Shown one piece after another: positions 18,160 through 27,528 of a stretch of 64,000 nucleotides of DNA. The stretch's first letter is position 1; every line of letters starts with the position of its first letter. The DNA lies in the NCBI RefSeq assembly GCF_018687535.1, contig NZ_CP061295.1, positions 124,001 to 188,000 on the forward strand, written 5' to 3'. The stretch is from Polynucleobacter sp. MWH-S4W17. Its GTDB lineage: Bacteria; Pseudomonadota; Gammaproteobacteria; Burkholderiales; Burkholderiaceae. The translations under genes and the position numbers were made by a program. The notes beneath the pieces are model-generated. The model was not told where the DNA came from and made no database searches. It saw only the letters and a list, made by a program, of their open reading frames with translations.

Positions 18160-19648
18160 CAAGTCCTCCTTGTACCAAATCTGCTGCCGTCAATACCGCG
18201 CGAGCCTTAGCTTCCGTTTCTTTCCATTCAGCAGTCGGATCAGAATCAGCCACTACCCCAGCACCGGCCTGGGAGTGGAGTATGCCGTCACGGATCACGC
18301 CGGTACGAATCGCAATGGCCACGTCCATATCACCTGAGAAAGACAGGTAACCTACTGCACCACCATAAACACCACGCTTCACAATTTCCATCTCATCGAT
18401 GATTTCCATCGCTCGAATTTTTGGCGCGCCTGATAGGGTGCCAGCCGGGAAGGTCGCTCGCAATACATCCATATTGCTCATATTGTCCAAAAGATGGCCC
18501 TCCACTGAACTCACGATGTGCTGAACGTGGGAGTACTTCTCAATAGACATGGAGTCAGTAACTTTGACTGAGCCAGTTTTGGCAATGCGGCCCACGTCAT
18601 TACGGGCTAAATCAATCAACATCACATGTTCAGCAATTTCCTTGGGATCAGCCAAGAGTTCTTTGGCTAAACGCTCGTCTTCTTCTGGATTGGCTCCGCG
18701 AGGACGGGTGCCGGCTAGTGGCCTGATAGTCACAATCTTTTCGGCAGCCCGTTTTTCTTGGCGTACCAAAATCTCAGGAGATGAGCCAACAATTTGCATA
18801 TCGCCAAAGTCATAGAAGTACATGTATGGCGATGGGTTGAGCGAACGCAAAGCTCTGTAGAGAGCTAATGGTGAGTCCGTAAATGGCTTGCTAATACGCT
18901 GACCGATGACTACCTGCATACAATCGCCAGCCAAAATATATTCTTTAGTTTTGAGCACTGCCTTTTCAAAATCTGCTGCTTTGAATTTACGAATGAGTTC
19001 AGTTTTAGTGCTTGGTAAAGATGCCGGCATATTTGCTGGCTTACTAAGACAGGCGAGTAATTCTTTTAAGCGATCTTGTGCTTTTTCAAAAGCATTAGCA
19101 ATGCTCGGATCTGCATAAACAATCAAATAAATTTTGCCAGCAACGTTATCAATCACTGCCAACTCTTCAGTCAACATGAGCTGAATATCAGGTACACCTA
19201 ATTCATCTGCTAGTTGATTTTTGGCTAAACGTGACTCGATATAGCGAACGGTGTCATAACCAAAGTAGCCGGCAAGACCACCGCAAAAGCGGGGCATGTC
19301 AGCTTGTAAAGCCACCTTAAAACGCTTGAAATAAGCATCCACAAAATCGAGTGGATTATCAGTATTTGTCTCAACTACTTTTCCATCAGTCACTACTTCG
19401 TTGACTGGTATTGAAGGGGTGCCAACAGTTCTGACAATGGTCCTGGCCGGCAGGCCAATAAAGGAGAAGCGGCCGAAACGCTCGCCACCTAAAACAGACT
19501 CCAATAAGTAAGTATTGGTCTTGCCAAACGCTTGAGTCAGCTTGACGTAGAGTGATAGCGGAGTCTCTAGATCTGCCAGAACTTCTTTGACCAAGGGAAT
19601 ACGATTGAAACCCTGCTTTGCTAGGGCGTTAAATTCTTCAAGCTGCAT
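18143..19648 (-). CDS. trpE: Anthranilate synthase component I
   Basis: 501 residues. The N-terminal tryptophan-feedback motif LLES is present ([18 protein letters not shown] near 46), so the enzyme is probably inhibited by tryptophan. The chorismate-binding domain has [17 protein letters not shown] near 320, [12 protein letters not shown] near 346 and the [18 protein letters not shown] segment near 405. With TrpG it converts chorismate and glutamine to anthranilate. The rpe stop and the trpE start do not overlap in frame use beyond TAATG: one base is shared with rpe upstream. Confidence 0.96.
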   Translation of the reverse strand: MQLEEFNALAKQGFNRIPLVKEVLADLETPLSLYVKLTQAFGKTNTYLLESVLGGERFGRFSFIGLPARTIVRTVGTPSIPVNEVVTDGKVVETNTDNPLDFVDAYFKRFKVALQADMPRFCGGLAGYFGYDTVRYIESRLAKNQLADELGVPDIQLMLTEELAVIDNVAGKIYLIVYADPSIANAFEKAQDRLKELLACLSKPANMPASLPSTKTELIRKFKAADFEKAVLKTKEYILAGDCMQVVIGQRISKPFTDSPLALYRALRSLNPSPYMYFYDFGDMQIVGSSPEILVRQEKRAAEKIVTIRPLAGTRPRGANPEEDERLAKELLADPKEIAEHVMLIDLARNDVGRIAKTGSVKVTDSMSIEKYSHVQHIVSSVEGHLLDNMSNMDVLRATFPAGTLSGAPKIRAMEIIDEMEIVKRGVYGGAVGYLSFSGDMDVAIAIRTGVIRDGILHSQAGAGVVADSDPTAEWKETEAKARAVLTAADLVQGGLDAPND

Positions 19649-20373
19649 TATGCTTTTCCTGACTTTCCTAATTCAGTGCGCATTGCTTGAATTACTTTTC
19701 CATAATTTTCTTGTGCGTAAATTGCAGAACCTGCAACAAAAGTATCTGCGCCTGCTCGCGCTACTTCTGCAATGTTATCGACTTTGATTCCACCATCTAC
19801 CTCAAGACGAATATGTCTACCAGTTTCAGCCTGGTAGCGATCGAGGCGTGTGCGTACTTGAGCAATTTTATTAAGGGTGCTCGGAATAAATGACTGGCCA
19901 CCAAAGCCTGGGTTGACTGACATCAGCAAAACCAGATCGAGTAATTCCAGAGTGTGATCGAGATGATCCAGTGGTGTAGCTGGATTCAAAACGAGACCCG
20001 TTTGGCATCCTTGATCGCGAATCAAGTTCAATGTGCGGTTGACATGAGGGCTTGCTTCGGGATGAAAGCTAATTAAATTGGCACCTGCTTTGGCAAAGTC
20101 AGGGACGATACGATCTACCGGCTCGATCATTAAATGCACATCGATCACCGCAGGTTTGCCATCGTTATTTGCATAAGGACGAATCGCCTCACAAACCAAC
20201 GGGCCAATGGTGAGGTTGGGCACATAGTGGTTATCCATCACATCAAAGTGAATCCAGTCAGCGCCTGCCACTAAAACGTCCTGAACTTCCTTGCCAAGGC
20301 AGGCAAAGTCAGCCGACAAAATGGATGGGGCAATAACAAATTGACTATTTGAGGATGATTTTTGGCTTTCCAT
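19648..20373 (-). CDS. rpe: Ribulose-phosphate 3-epimerase
   Basis: 241 residues, a TIM barrel. The start of the core is [16 protein letters not shown] near 14, with the metal/substrate segment [17 protein letters not shown] near 42, [14 protein letters not shown] near 80 and [14 protein letters not shown] near 151. It interconverts ribulose-5-phosphate and xylulose-5-phosphate. As in other Burkholderiales it heads the trp cluster, but the gph gene that often sits between rpe and trpE is missing here; rpe and trpE share the A of TAATG. Confidence 0.95.
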   Translation of the reverse strand: MESQKSSSNSQFVIAPSILSADFACLGKEVQDVLVAGADWIHFDVMDNHYVPNLTIGPLVCEAIRPYANNDGKPAVIDVHLMIEPVDRIVPDFAKAGANLISFHPEASPHVNRTLNLIRDQGCQTGLVLNPATPLDHLDHTLELLDLVLLMSVNPGFGGQSFIPSTLNKIAQVRTRLDRYQAETGRHIRLEVDGGIKVDNIAEVARAGADTFVAGSAIYAQENYGKVIQAMRTELGKSGKA

Positions 20374-20422
20374 CCCTAGATTCTAGCTTGCAGTTGGCCT
20401 TAGGATAGAGCAGAATTCGTCC

Positions 20423-20797
20423 ATGAATCCCCACGAAATGAGCATTACCGTCAAAGCCCAGTACCTTCCTGAGCAATCTGACCCCGATAACCGCCAATTT
20501 GCCTTTGCTTATACGGTAACTATCCGCAATGCGGGGACTGCCAGTATTCAGGTAATTGCCCGACATTGGTTCATTACGGATGGGGATAACGATGTCCAGG
20601 AGGTCCGAGGCCTCGGCGTTGTTGGGCAGCAACCGCTATTACGCTCTGGAGAGCATTTTGAGTACACCAGCTGGGCAACTTTGCCCACTCCGGCCGGAAC
20701 GATGCGCGGGGAGTATTTCTGCGTGACTGAGGATGCCCAGTTCTTTCAGGCCCCTATCCCAGAGTTTGCCCTGGTAATGCCACGTACCCTGCATTAA
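20423..20797 (+). CDS. apaG: ApaG family protein
   Basis: 124 residues, standard for ApaG, a fibronectin-III-like beta sandwich. Visible family motifs are FAYTVTIRNAG near 31, RHWFITDGDN near 50, GLGVVGQQPLLRSGEHFEYTS near 66 and MRGEYFCVTED near 93. The biochemical role is not settled; in enterobacteria it sits with ksgA and apaH and affects cobalt sensitivity and magnesium efflux. Here it is divergent from rpe with 49 bases between, as in related genomes. Confidence 0.93.
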   Translation: MNPHEMSITVKAQYLPEQSDPDNRQFAFAYTVTIRNAGTASIQVIARHWFITDGDNDVQEVRGLGVVGQQPLLRSGEHFEYTSWATLPTPAGTMRGEYFCVTEDAQFFQAPIPEFALVMPRTLH

Positions 20798-20815
20798 CGT
20801 AGGGTAGCGGGAATA

Positions 20816-20929
20816 CTATTTTTTGCCCTTGCCCGTCCAAAGGACAATAAATAACAAAAGTCCTAAGGCCACGGCGCCTTCGAAAGCAAACAGTAGCATT
20901 GGGTATTCATCGAGTAAATTGGCAATCAT
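20816..20929 (-). CDS. Possible 37-residue single-span membrane peptide
   Basis: From the ATG at 20927-20929 the frame gives a 37-residue peptide: a short acidic start (MIANLLDEYP), one hydrophobic span of about 20 residues (LLFAFEGAVALGLLLFIVLW) and a basic end (TGKGKK). This is a clean type I-like small membrane protein shape. It lies between apaG and mltA. Its start codon overlaps that of mltA within one CATG. A TTTAGAA stretch upstream is only a weak ribosome site. No function is recognised. It could be a chance antisense frame, but the composition argues otherwise. Confidence 0.45.
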   Translation of the reverse strand: MIANLLDEYPMLLFAFEGAVALGLLLFIVLWTGKGKK

Positions 20930-22058
20930 GATTTCTAAATTTAAATTAGTTCCGTTAAGTGTATTCGCTATTCTCATGACTAGCTTGATTGCTGGATGCT
21001 CTACGCCTCCCACTCGGGGTACGGGATATCGTTCAAGTGGTTCCGGCGCTTCGCCATCAAGCTATAAATCTTCGATTGCAAGCTTTAGTACTGTCTCTTG
21101 GCAGGCTTTACCTGGATGGCAAGATGACGATTTATCTCAAGCCTGGCCTGCATGGTTAAAAAGTTGTGAAGCCTTGCACAAAAAAAGTGGTGATGTGAAC
21201 TGGCGTTCAGTGTGTACCCAGGCTGGTAATGTATCTAGCCGTGATACACAGGCTATTCGTACATATTTTGAAAATAATTTTCAAGCTTATGAAATTCGCA
21301 ATAGCTCCGGTAGTGACACGGGCTTAATCACGGGCTATTACGAGCCGTTAATGAATGGCTCACAAACTCGTACGAGTACTTATAACGTGCCGCTCTACGG
21401 CTACCCTAATGCTTGGCGCAAATCAAAACCTACCCCAGGCCCAAGCCGTGCCGAGCTAATGAGTTCTGGTGTCTTGCAGGGTTCTGAAATTGCCTGGGTG
21501 CAAGATCCAGTAGCGGCAGCATTTATGCAAATTCAAGGCTCTGGAAAAATTCGTCTTGAGGATGGACGCATCCTGCGTCTGGGTTTTGCGGGCACTAATG
21601 ATCAGCCTTTTAAATCCTTTGCTCAGTGGTTGCTTGATCGTAAAGAAATCACACGCAGTGAGGCAACGATGCAAGGCATTTCACAATGGGCCAAAAGAAA
21701 TCCCGGCCAAGTAAATGAAATGCTGAACGCCAATCCCCGTTTTGTTTTCTTTAAAGAGTTACCTAGCAATGTCTCTGCTGATTTAGGCCCTAATGGCGCT
21801 CTCGGTGTTCCGCTCACAGCTGAGCGCAGTATTGCAGTAGATTTACAAGCCTTGCCACTGGGCGCGCCTGTCTTTTTAGCGGCCACCAAACCATTAAGTA
21901 GTCAGACTTTGCAAAAGCTGGTGATGGCGCAGGATACGGGCAAAGCAATTGTGGGTGGCGTCAGAGCGGACTACTATTGGGGATCCGGAGATGCTGCTGG
22001 AGAGATAGCGGGTCGTATGAAACAAAATGGCAGGATGTGGTTGTTGTTGCCACGTTAA
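20928..22058 (+). CDS. mltA: Membrane-bound lytic murein transglycosylase A
   Basis: 376 residues from the ATG at 20928. A lipoprotein signal peptide ends in the lipobox LIAGC (about 20-24), so the mature protein is anchored to a membrane, normally the outer one. The MltA domain has LITGYYEPLMNGS near 128, MQIQGSGKIRLEDG near 195 and a C-terminal 3D domain. In the 3D domain the conserved aspartates fall in AVDLQALPLG, MAQDTGKAI and GSGDAAGE. It cleaves peptidoglycan strands to anhydro-muropeptides. The longer upstream frame to 20823 is rejected because it would bury the signal peptide. Confidence 0.94.
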   Translation: MISKFKLVPLSVFAILMTSLIAGCSTPPTRGTGYRSSGSGASPSSYKSSIASFSTVSWQALPGWQDDDLSQAWPAWLKSCEALHKKSGDVNWRSVCTQAGNVSSRDTQAIRTYFENNFQAYEIRNSSGSDTGLITGYYEPLMNGSQTRTSTYNVPLYGYPNAWRKSKPTPGPSRAELMSSGVLQGSEIAWVQDPVAAAFMQIQGSGKIRLEDGRILRLGFAGTNDQPFKSFAQWLLDRKEITRSEATMQGISQWAKRNPGQVNEMLNANPRFVFFKELPSNVSADLGPNGALGVPLTAERSIAVDLQALPLGAPVFLAATKPLSSQTLQKLVMAQDTGKAIVGGVRADYYWGSGDAAGEIAGRMKQNGRMWLLLPR

Positions 22059-22084
22059 TTAATACTTTTCACCGAAAGAAATTC

Positions 22085-22861
22085 ATGAGCTACAAAACTA
22101 TTTTGACTGAAGTGGATGGTAAGGTTGCCACCATAACTTTGAATCGCCCTGAAGTGTTAAACGCCTTGAACGACCAGCTCATGGAGGAGCTTGGCGCTGC
22201 ATTATTAGCATTTGACGCAGACGACAATATTGGTTGCATGATCGTTACTGGCAGTGAAAAGGCATTTGCTGCTGGGGCGGACATTGCTTCAATGGCTAAG
22301 TATGGTTTGAAGGATGTTTATCGCGGTGATTTCATTACCCGCAATTGGGAAGAGATCAAAAAAGTACGTAAGCCTGTAATTGCTGCTGTCTCTGGCTATG
22401 CGCTTGGCGGCGGCTGTGAGTTGGCCATGATGTGCGACACGATCATGGCAGCGGATAACGCGAAGTTTGCACAGCCTGAGGTGAAGTTAGGCATCATTCC
22501 TGGGGCTGGAGGCACACAACGTTTGCCTCGCGCGGTATCCAAAGCAAAAGCGATGGATCTAGCTTTGACGGGGCGCATGATGGATGCCGCTGAAGCTGAG
22601 CGCTCTGGTTTGGTTGCAAGGATCTTCCCACAAGCAGATTTGCTGAAAGAAGTTAAAGCAATTGCCAAAGGAATTGCAGATATGCCTTTGTTAACCACAA
22701 TGATGGTGAAAGAAAGTATCAATACTGCTTATGAAACCACTTTGTCTGAAGGTATTCATTTTGAGCGCCGCCTCTTTCATGCTTGCTTTGGAACGAATGA
22801 TCAGAAAGAAGGTATGGCTGCATTCATGGAAAAACGCCCAGCCAAATTTACCAACTCTTAA
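22085..22861 (+). CDS. Enoyl-CoA hydratase
   Basis: 258 residues, a crotonase fold. The oxyanion-hole segment AFAAGADIASMAKY lies near 61, and GYALGGGCELAMMCD near 104 and PEVKLGIIPGAGGTQRLPR near 130 place the two acidic residues that activate water. It should hydrate short- to medium-chain trans-2-enoyl-CoA in fatty-acid or hydroxyacyl-CoA metabolism. The ATG at 22085 follows GAAAG and matches the family start; the open frame upstream overlaps mltA. No other beta-oxidation gene is nearby. Single gene or read-through from mltA. Confidence 0.93.
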   Translation: MSYKTILTEVDGKVATITLNRPEVLNALNDQLMEELGAALLAFDADDNIGCMIVTGSEKAFAAGADIASMAKYGLKDVYRGDFITRNWEEIKKVRKPVIAAVSGYALGGGCELAMMCDTIMAADNAKFAQPEVKLGIIPGAGGTQRLPRAVSKAKAMDLALTGRMMDAAEAERSGLVARIFPQADLLKEVKAIAKGIADMPLLTTMMVKESINTAYETTLSEGIHFERRLFHACFGTNDQKEGMAAFMEKRPAKFTNS

Positions 22862-22892
22862 TTCAATAGCCGAAGAGAAAGTTTGAAAGAAC

Positions 22893-24089
22893 TCAGTTTT
22901 TTTCTAGGAAGCGTTGAGCTAGTTTGACCCAATAGCTCACGCCGACTGGAATCAAAGAGTCATTGAAGTCGTAAGAGGGATTGTGTAAGTGGCATGGGCC
23001 CATGCCATGACCTACCGAGCGATGATCGCCGTCTCCATTGCCTAAAAATACGTAACAGCCCGGCTTTTCTAGCAACATAAACGCGAAGTCTTCCGCGCCC
23101 ATCGTAGGATCGATTGAAGCATTCACATTCTGCTTGCCAACCAGTTCACTCATGACTTCGGTTGCAAATGCCACTTCGTTGGCGTGATTGATGAGGGGCG
23201 GGTAATTTCTAGAAAACGCAATTTCTGCTTGGCAATCAAACGCGCCTGCAACGCTATGAGCAATTTCTCGTAAACGTTGCTCGATTAAATCTAAGACCTC
23301 TAAAGTGAATGTACGTACCGTACCACCAATGAAGGCGCTATCCGGAATGACATTACTTGTTTCGCCAGCATGAAATTGCGTAATCGATAAAACAGCAGCA
23401 TCTACAGGACGCTTATTGCGTGTAATGATGCTCTGTAATGCAAGCACTACTTGGGCGCCTGTCAATACTGGATCTGCGCTATTGTGGGGTAGGGCGGCGT
23501 GACCACCTTTGCCGGTGATGGTAATTTCAAAAGTATTGCTTGAAGCCATCATTGGGCCGGAGGTCACTCCAAAGTGACCTTCTGCCAAGCCGGGCCAATT
23601 ATGTAATCCAAATACTGCGTCGCATGGAAACTCTTTGAAAAGTCCATCCTTAATCATTTCATTCGCACCAGCGCCACCTTCTTCTGCTGGCTGGAAAATA
23701 AAAATTACCGTGCCTTTGAAGTCGCGGTGATTTGATAAATACTGTGCAGCACCAAGCAACATTGCGGTATGACCATCATGTCCACAAGCATGCATTTTTC
23801 CGGGGTTTGTTGAAGCATGAGCAAAGTTGTTGTGCTCTTGCAATGGAAGCGCATCCATATCAGCGCGCAAACCAATCATTTTTCCGGGACCTAAGTCACC
23901 ATCTAAACGACCTACGACACCCGTTTTCCCCATGCCGCGATAGACTGTAATTCCCCAGCTAGAAAGCGCTTCTGCAACTAGATCAGCAGTGCGATTTTCT
24001 TCGAAACGCAATTCAGGATGCGCATGAATATTGCGTCGAATTTCTTGAATAGCTTCCGCGGAGTCAATAATTTCTGGGGATAAATGCAT
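22893..24089 (-). CDS. M20D amidohydrolase (hippurate hydrolase type)
   Basis: 398 residues. Metal ligands are visible in MHACGHDGHTAMLLGAA near 99, in QPAEEGGAGANEMI near 134 and in the late ligand segment MGAEDFAF near 327. An inserted dimerisation domain covers about 185-295. Relatives cleave N-acyl or indole-3-acetyl amino acids such as hippurate; the substrate here is not determined. It starts with ATG at 24087-24089, 56 bases after bioD, and may be transcribed with the bio genes, though no functional link is obvious. Confidence 0.9.
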   Translation of the reverse strand: MHLSPEIIDSAEAIQEIRRNIHAHPELRFEENRTADLVAEALSSWGITVYRGMGKTGVVGRLDGDLGPGKMIGLRADMDALPLQEHNNFAHASTNPGKMHACGHDGHTAMLLGAAQYLSNHRDFKGTVIFIFQPAEEGGAGANEMIKDGLFKEFPCDAVFGLHNWPGLAEGHFGVTSGPMMASSNTFEITITGKGGHAALPHNSADPVLTGAQVVLALQSIITRNKRPVDAAVLSITQFHAGETSNVIPDSAFIGGTVRTFTLEVLDLIEQRLREIAHSVAGAFDCQAEIAFSRNYPPLINHANEVAFATEVMSELVGKQNVNASIDPTMGAEDFAFMLLEKPGCYVFLGNGDGDHRSVGHGMGPCHLHNPSYDFNDSLIPVGVSYWVKLAQRFLEKN

Positions 24090-24145
24090 CCCTTCATCTT
24101 ATCCGAAAGTCTTTGGATATGCCTTTTGGGCTAAATTACCGCAAA

Positions 24146-24865
24146 TTAATTGCTGGGTAGTTGAATGTGCTTTGCAGCAAAACCCAAGGCTTCAATTGAA
24201 TATGGGCTGTTATCGGCCTTTTTGAGTTCTTCTGGAAGTACTGGAATAAGGCCTAAAAATGGGGTGTCTATTCTGGCTTGCAGAGTCTGAATATTTTCTT
24301 CAAGCAAAGGCATTTCTGTGGATAGGGCATTAGCTACCCATCCTGCGATATTTAAGTTGCGCGCTTTGATTACCTCATAGGTCAGGAGGGCGTGATTGAT
24401 GCAACCTAATTTCATACCGACCACCAAGATGATGGGTAATTTAATTTCATGGGCAAAAGTCGCCAAATCTTCCCGGTCATTTAGGGGGATAAGTAAACCA
24501 CCGGCACCTTCAACCACAACGCAATCTGCTTGATTTTGAACATTCCGAAAACTCTGCAAGATCAGACTCATTTCAAGTTTCAGACCTTGTTGCGCGGCTA
24601 CCAAATGGGGAGCCGCTGGCTGCTCTAATACATAAGGACACAAACTTAATTCAGTGGAGTTAAGGTTTGAGGCGATGCGCAGTGTTTCTAAATCTTCATT
24701 CAGAGTGTGGCCTTGTGCATCTTGATAAGTTCCAGCAACGACTGGTTTAAAGCCAATCACATTCATTTCCTGTTCGCGCAATTTCAGAATGAGAGCGCCA
24801 CTCACCAAGGTTTTTCCAACTTCGGTGTCTGTACCGGCGACAAAGAAGCCTGTGGCCTTACTCAT
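24146..24865 (-). CDS. bioD: Dethiobiotin synthetase
   Basis: 239 residues. The P-loop-like GTDTEVGKTLVSGAL starts near residue 11, the catalytic KP segment is GFKPVVAGTY near 38, and VVEGAGGLLIPLND lies near 117. It forms the ureido ring of dethiobiotin from DAPA, CO2 and ATP. It overlaps bioF by 8 bases and is the third gene of bioA-bioF-bioD. Confidence 0.95.
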   Translation of the reverse strand: MSKATGFFVAGTDTEVGKTLVSGALILKLREQEMNVIGFKPVVAGTYQDAQGHTLNEDLETLRIASNLNSTELSLCPYVLEQPAAPHLVAAQQGLKLEMSLILQSFRNVQNQADCVVVEGAGGLLIPLNDREDLATFAHEIKLPIILVVGMKLGCINHALLTYEVIKARNLNIAGWVANALSTEMPLLEENIQTLQARIDTPFLGLIPVLPEELKKADNSPYSIEALGFAAKHIQLPSN

Positions 24866-26096
24866 GAGAACCCTCTTGAATGACTATTTGCTCAATGACC
24901 TTTAAGGTATCAATTAGTTGACGCACATCTGCTTCGCTATGGTTAGCAGAGAACGTAATGCGTAATCTTGCACTGCCATTGGGTACGGTAGGAGGACGAA
25001 TAGCAGGAATCCAATAACCTGCCTCATCTAGTAACTTAGCGGCGAGCAGGGCATTGGCATTACTGCCCAAAATGACGGGCTGAATGGCAGTACAAGAAGA
25101 CACCTTTTCCCATTGAGTAAATTGCATTTCATCTTGCCAGATGCGAATGAGTTTATTGAGTTGCGTGCGGCGATTGCTGCCCTCGTCCCCTTCAATGATA
25201 TTCAAGCTTTTTGAGAGTGTATGTGCTATCGCAGGTGGCGTTGCAGTGCTGTAAATGAAAGGGCGACCCTTCTGAATAAGCCACTCAATAAAAGTGGCTT
25301 GTGCACAAACAAAGGCGCCGCTGACGCCTGCAGCTTTTCCAAGGGTGCCAATATAAATAATGCGCTCAGAGCAAATATTCTCTTGCTCCAAAATGCCATG
25401 ACCGTGTTTGCCCAATACTCCGAAACCATGAGCATCATCCACAAGTAATAGCGCATCGTATTGCTCAGCAAGTTTTAATAATTCTTTTACTGGAGCGAGG
25501 TCACCATCCATGCTAAAGACGCCATCGGTAACAATGATCTTTAGTGGATGTTGATCTGTTTTCAGTAATTCATTTAATGAGTCAAGTTGCGTATGATCAA
25601 ATAGCGCGACATTTGCTTGAGTCTGAGCAGCTGCTAAACGAATGCCATCAATTAAAGAAGCATGGTTTAGCTTGGCTGAATAAATGCTAGTAGATTTTTG
25701 CGGCGCAAGTCTCGCTAGACCTGTGATGGCGGTAAGGTTGGCGAGATAGCCGGTACTAAAAAATAGGGCGCGCGCATTCGGAATGTGTTGCTTTTGAAAA
25801 GAGGCTAATTGGTTTTCAAGTAGCTCATGAGCCCTGCTGTGGCCGCTAATGAGGTGGGAGGCGCCACTGCCTACCCCATACTTCTGAGCGCCTTCAGCAA
25901 GTGCTTGAATTAACTCAGGATGGTTTGCTAGTCCTAGATAGTCATTACTACAAAACGCTTTCAGCTCGCGTCCATCAACCCAAGCTTTGGTATCGCATGG
26001 AGATTCTGTTGCTCTGAGTTTGCGTTTGAGTAATTGCGACTCAAGTTCTGCAATTTGCTCTTGCGCTAACTCTAAGGCCTGATATGTTTTCGTCAT
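24858..26096 (-). CDS. bioF: 8-amino-7-oxononanoate synthase
   Basis: 412 residues, a PLP-dependent alpha-oxoamine synthase. The glycine-rich start of the fold FCSNDYLGLANHPEL lies near 47, GSGASHLISGHSRAHELLE near 76, the PLP-stacking LLVDDAHGFGVLGKHG near 214 and the Schiff-base lysine in IGTLGKAAGVSGAFV near 250. It condenses pimeloyl thioester with alanine. It overlaps bioA by 4 bases and bioD by 8 bases. Confidence 0.95.
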   Translation of the reverse strand: MTKTYQALELAQEQIAELESQLLKRKLRATESPCDTKAWVDGRELKAFCSNDYLGLANHPELIQALAEGAQKYGVGSGASHLISGHSRAHELLENQLASFQKQHIPNARALFFSTGYLANLTAITGLARLAPQKSTSIYSAKLNHASLIDGIRLAAAQTQANVALFDHTQLDSLNELLKTDQHPLKIIVTDGVFSMDGDLAPVKELLKLAEQYDALLLVDDAHGFGVLGKHGHGILEQENICSERIIYIGTLGKAAGVSGAFVCAQATFIEWLIQKGRPFIYSTATPPAIAHTLSKSLNIIEGDEGSNRRTQLNKLIRIWQDEMQFTQWEKVSSCTAIQPVILGSNANALLAAKLLDEAGYWIPAIRPPTVPNGSARLRITFSANHSEADVRQLIDTLKVIEQIVIQEGSHE

Positions 26097-27439
26097 ACCA
26101 AGGTTTTCTCAAGAGCAGCTTGCACAGCATTACCTAGTTGCGTAGTTTCTAGTGGAGACAAAATATACGGTGGCATGACGTACACAGTATTACTGATTGG
26201 CCTAATCAATACACCCTCGCTTAAACAGTTTGAGAACATGGTTCGCGCAAACATCTTAGGATTTTTAAGAAATTCATGCCTAATATCAAATGCCAAGATC
26301 ATTCCTTGTTGGCGCCAATGCTCAATACGTGAATCCGTTTTTGCCCACGCAAACGCATTTGCTAGATCTTTTGAGCGCTCAATATTTTTTTCTAATACTT
26401 TGTCAGTTTCGAAAATCTCTAGACAAGCTAGTGCAGCAGCACAGGCTAGTGGGTTGCCGGTATAAGAATGAGAATGCAAAAATCCTTGCTGGATTTGATC
26501 ACCATAAAAAGCTTGGTAAATCATGTCAGTGGTAAGGCAAAGGGATAGCGGAAGATAGCCACCGCTAATACCCTTGGAGAGAGTTAGGAAGTCTGGCCAG
26601 ATACCAGCATGCTCGCAGGCAAAGAACTTGCCACTCCGCCCGCAGCCCACTGCAATCTCATCTGCAATCAAATGCACTTCATAGCGATCACATAAATCCC
26701 TGACTAAACGAAGATATTTAGGAGAATGCATGGCCATTTGCCCTGCGCACTGCACTAATGGTTCGACAATGATGGCGGCAATATTGCCATGTTCTTTTAC
26801 AAATAATTCTTCGAGTTGTTTTGCTGCATGTCTTGCTACATCTTCTGTGCTCTCACCAGCTTTTGCTTTGCGTGCATCAGGTGATGCAATCGTGAATACA
26901 TCTTGCAAGAGCGATCCATAGGCTTCCCGAAAAATAGCAACATCCGTCACTGCTAATGCACCAAGTGTTTCTCCGTGATAGCCATTCTCTAAGCAAACAA
27001 ATTTTTTCTTCTGTGGTTTGCCATTGAGTTGCCAGTAGTGGTGACTCATCTTGAGCGCTATTTCTACTGCAGACGCACCATCGGAAGCATAGAAGACGTG
27101 GCCTAAATGGTGATTGGTGAGTGCGGACAGTTTTTCAGATAACTCTACTACGGGCGCATGCGTAAATCCGGCGAGCATCACATGCTCAATTTTTTCGAGT
27201 TGCGCGGTAATGGCTTGATTGATGCGTGGGTTGGAGTGACCAAATAAATTGGTCCACCAAGAACTAACGGAGTCGAGTAAGGCTTTTCCGTTTTCGTCAT
27301 AGAGCCAAGCACCCTTACCTTTTGTAATGGCAACCAGCGGAAAGGACTCATGCTGTTTCATCTGAGTGCATGGGTGCCAAACGGCTGCAAGGCTGCGATC
27401 AACGAGAGGGGCTTGATTTAAATCAGAAATAACCTTCAT
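26093..27439 (-). CDS. bioA: Adenosylmethionine-8-amino-7-oxononanoate aminotransferase
   Basis: 448 residues, a class III aminotransferase. The BioA-specific LAAVWHPCTQMKQHE lies near 17, SWWTNLFGHSNPRIN near 60, LIADEIAVGCGRSGKFFACE near 255 and the PLP lysine in LTLSKGISGGYLPL near 285. It makes 7,8-diaminopelargonate with SAM as amino donor. It is the first gene of the minus-strand bio unit and divergent from bioB across about 90 bases. I saw no classical BirA-type operator in that gap. Confidence 0.95.
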   Translation of the reverse strand: MKVISDLNQAPLVDRSLAAVWHPCTQMKQHESFPLVAITKGKGAWLYDENGKALLDSVSSWWTNLFGHSNPRINQAITAQLEKIEHVMLAGFTHAPVVELSEKLSALTNHHLGHVFYASDGASAVEIALKMSHHYWQLNGKPQKKKFVCLENGYHGETLGALAVTDVAIFREAYGSLLQDVFTIASPDARKAKAGESTEDVARHAAKQLEELFVKEHGNIAAIIVEPLVQCAGQMAMHSPKYLRLVRDLCDRYEVHLIADEIAVGCGRSGKFFACEHAGIWPDFLTLSKGISGGYLPLSLCLTTDMIYQAFYGDQIQQGFLHSHSYTGNPLACAAALACLEIFETDKVLEKNIERSKDLANAFAWAKTDSRIEHWRQQGMILAFDIRHEFLKNPKMFARTMFSNCLSEGVLIRPISNTVYVMPPYILSPLETTQLGNAVQAALEKTLV

Positions 27440-27528
27440 GTTTGATATTTGACCACTAGTTTTTCCAAATTCAGACCTGTATCTGTTATGTTTATGTCTT
27501 GAATCCCCTTATTTTCTGGAATTTACCC

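Noticed and set aside
20785-20806. TACCCT/AGGGTA inverted repeat spanning the apaG stop
   Set aside because: Six-base arms without a T tract; could be chance.
27440-27528. BirA operator between bioA and bioB
   Set aside because: I looked for the usual long dyad and saw none; regulation may be elsewhere or absent.
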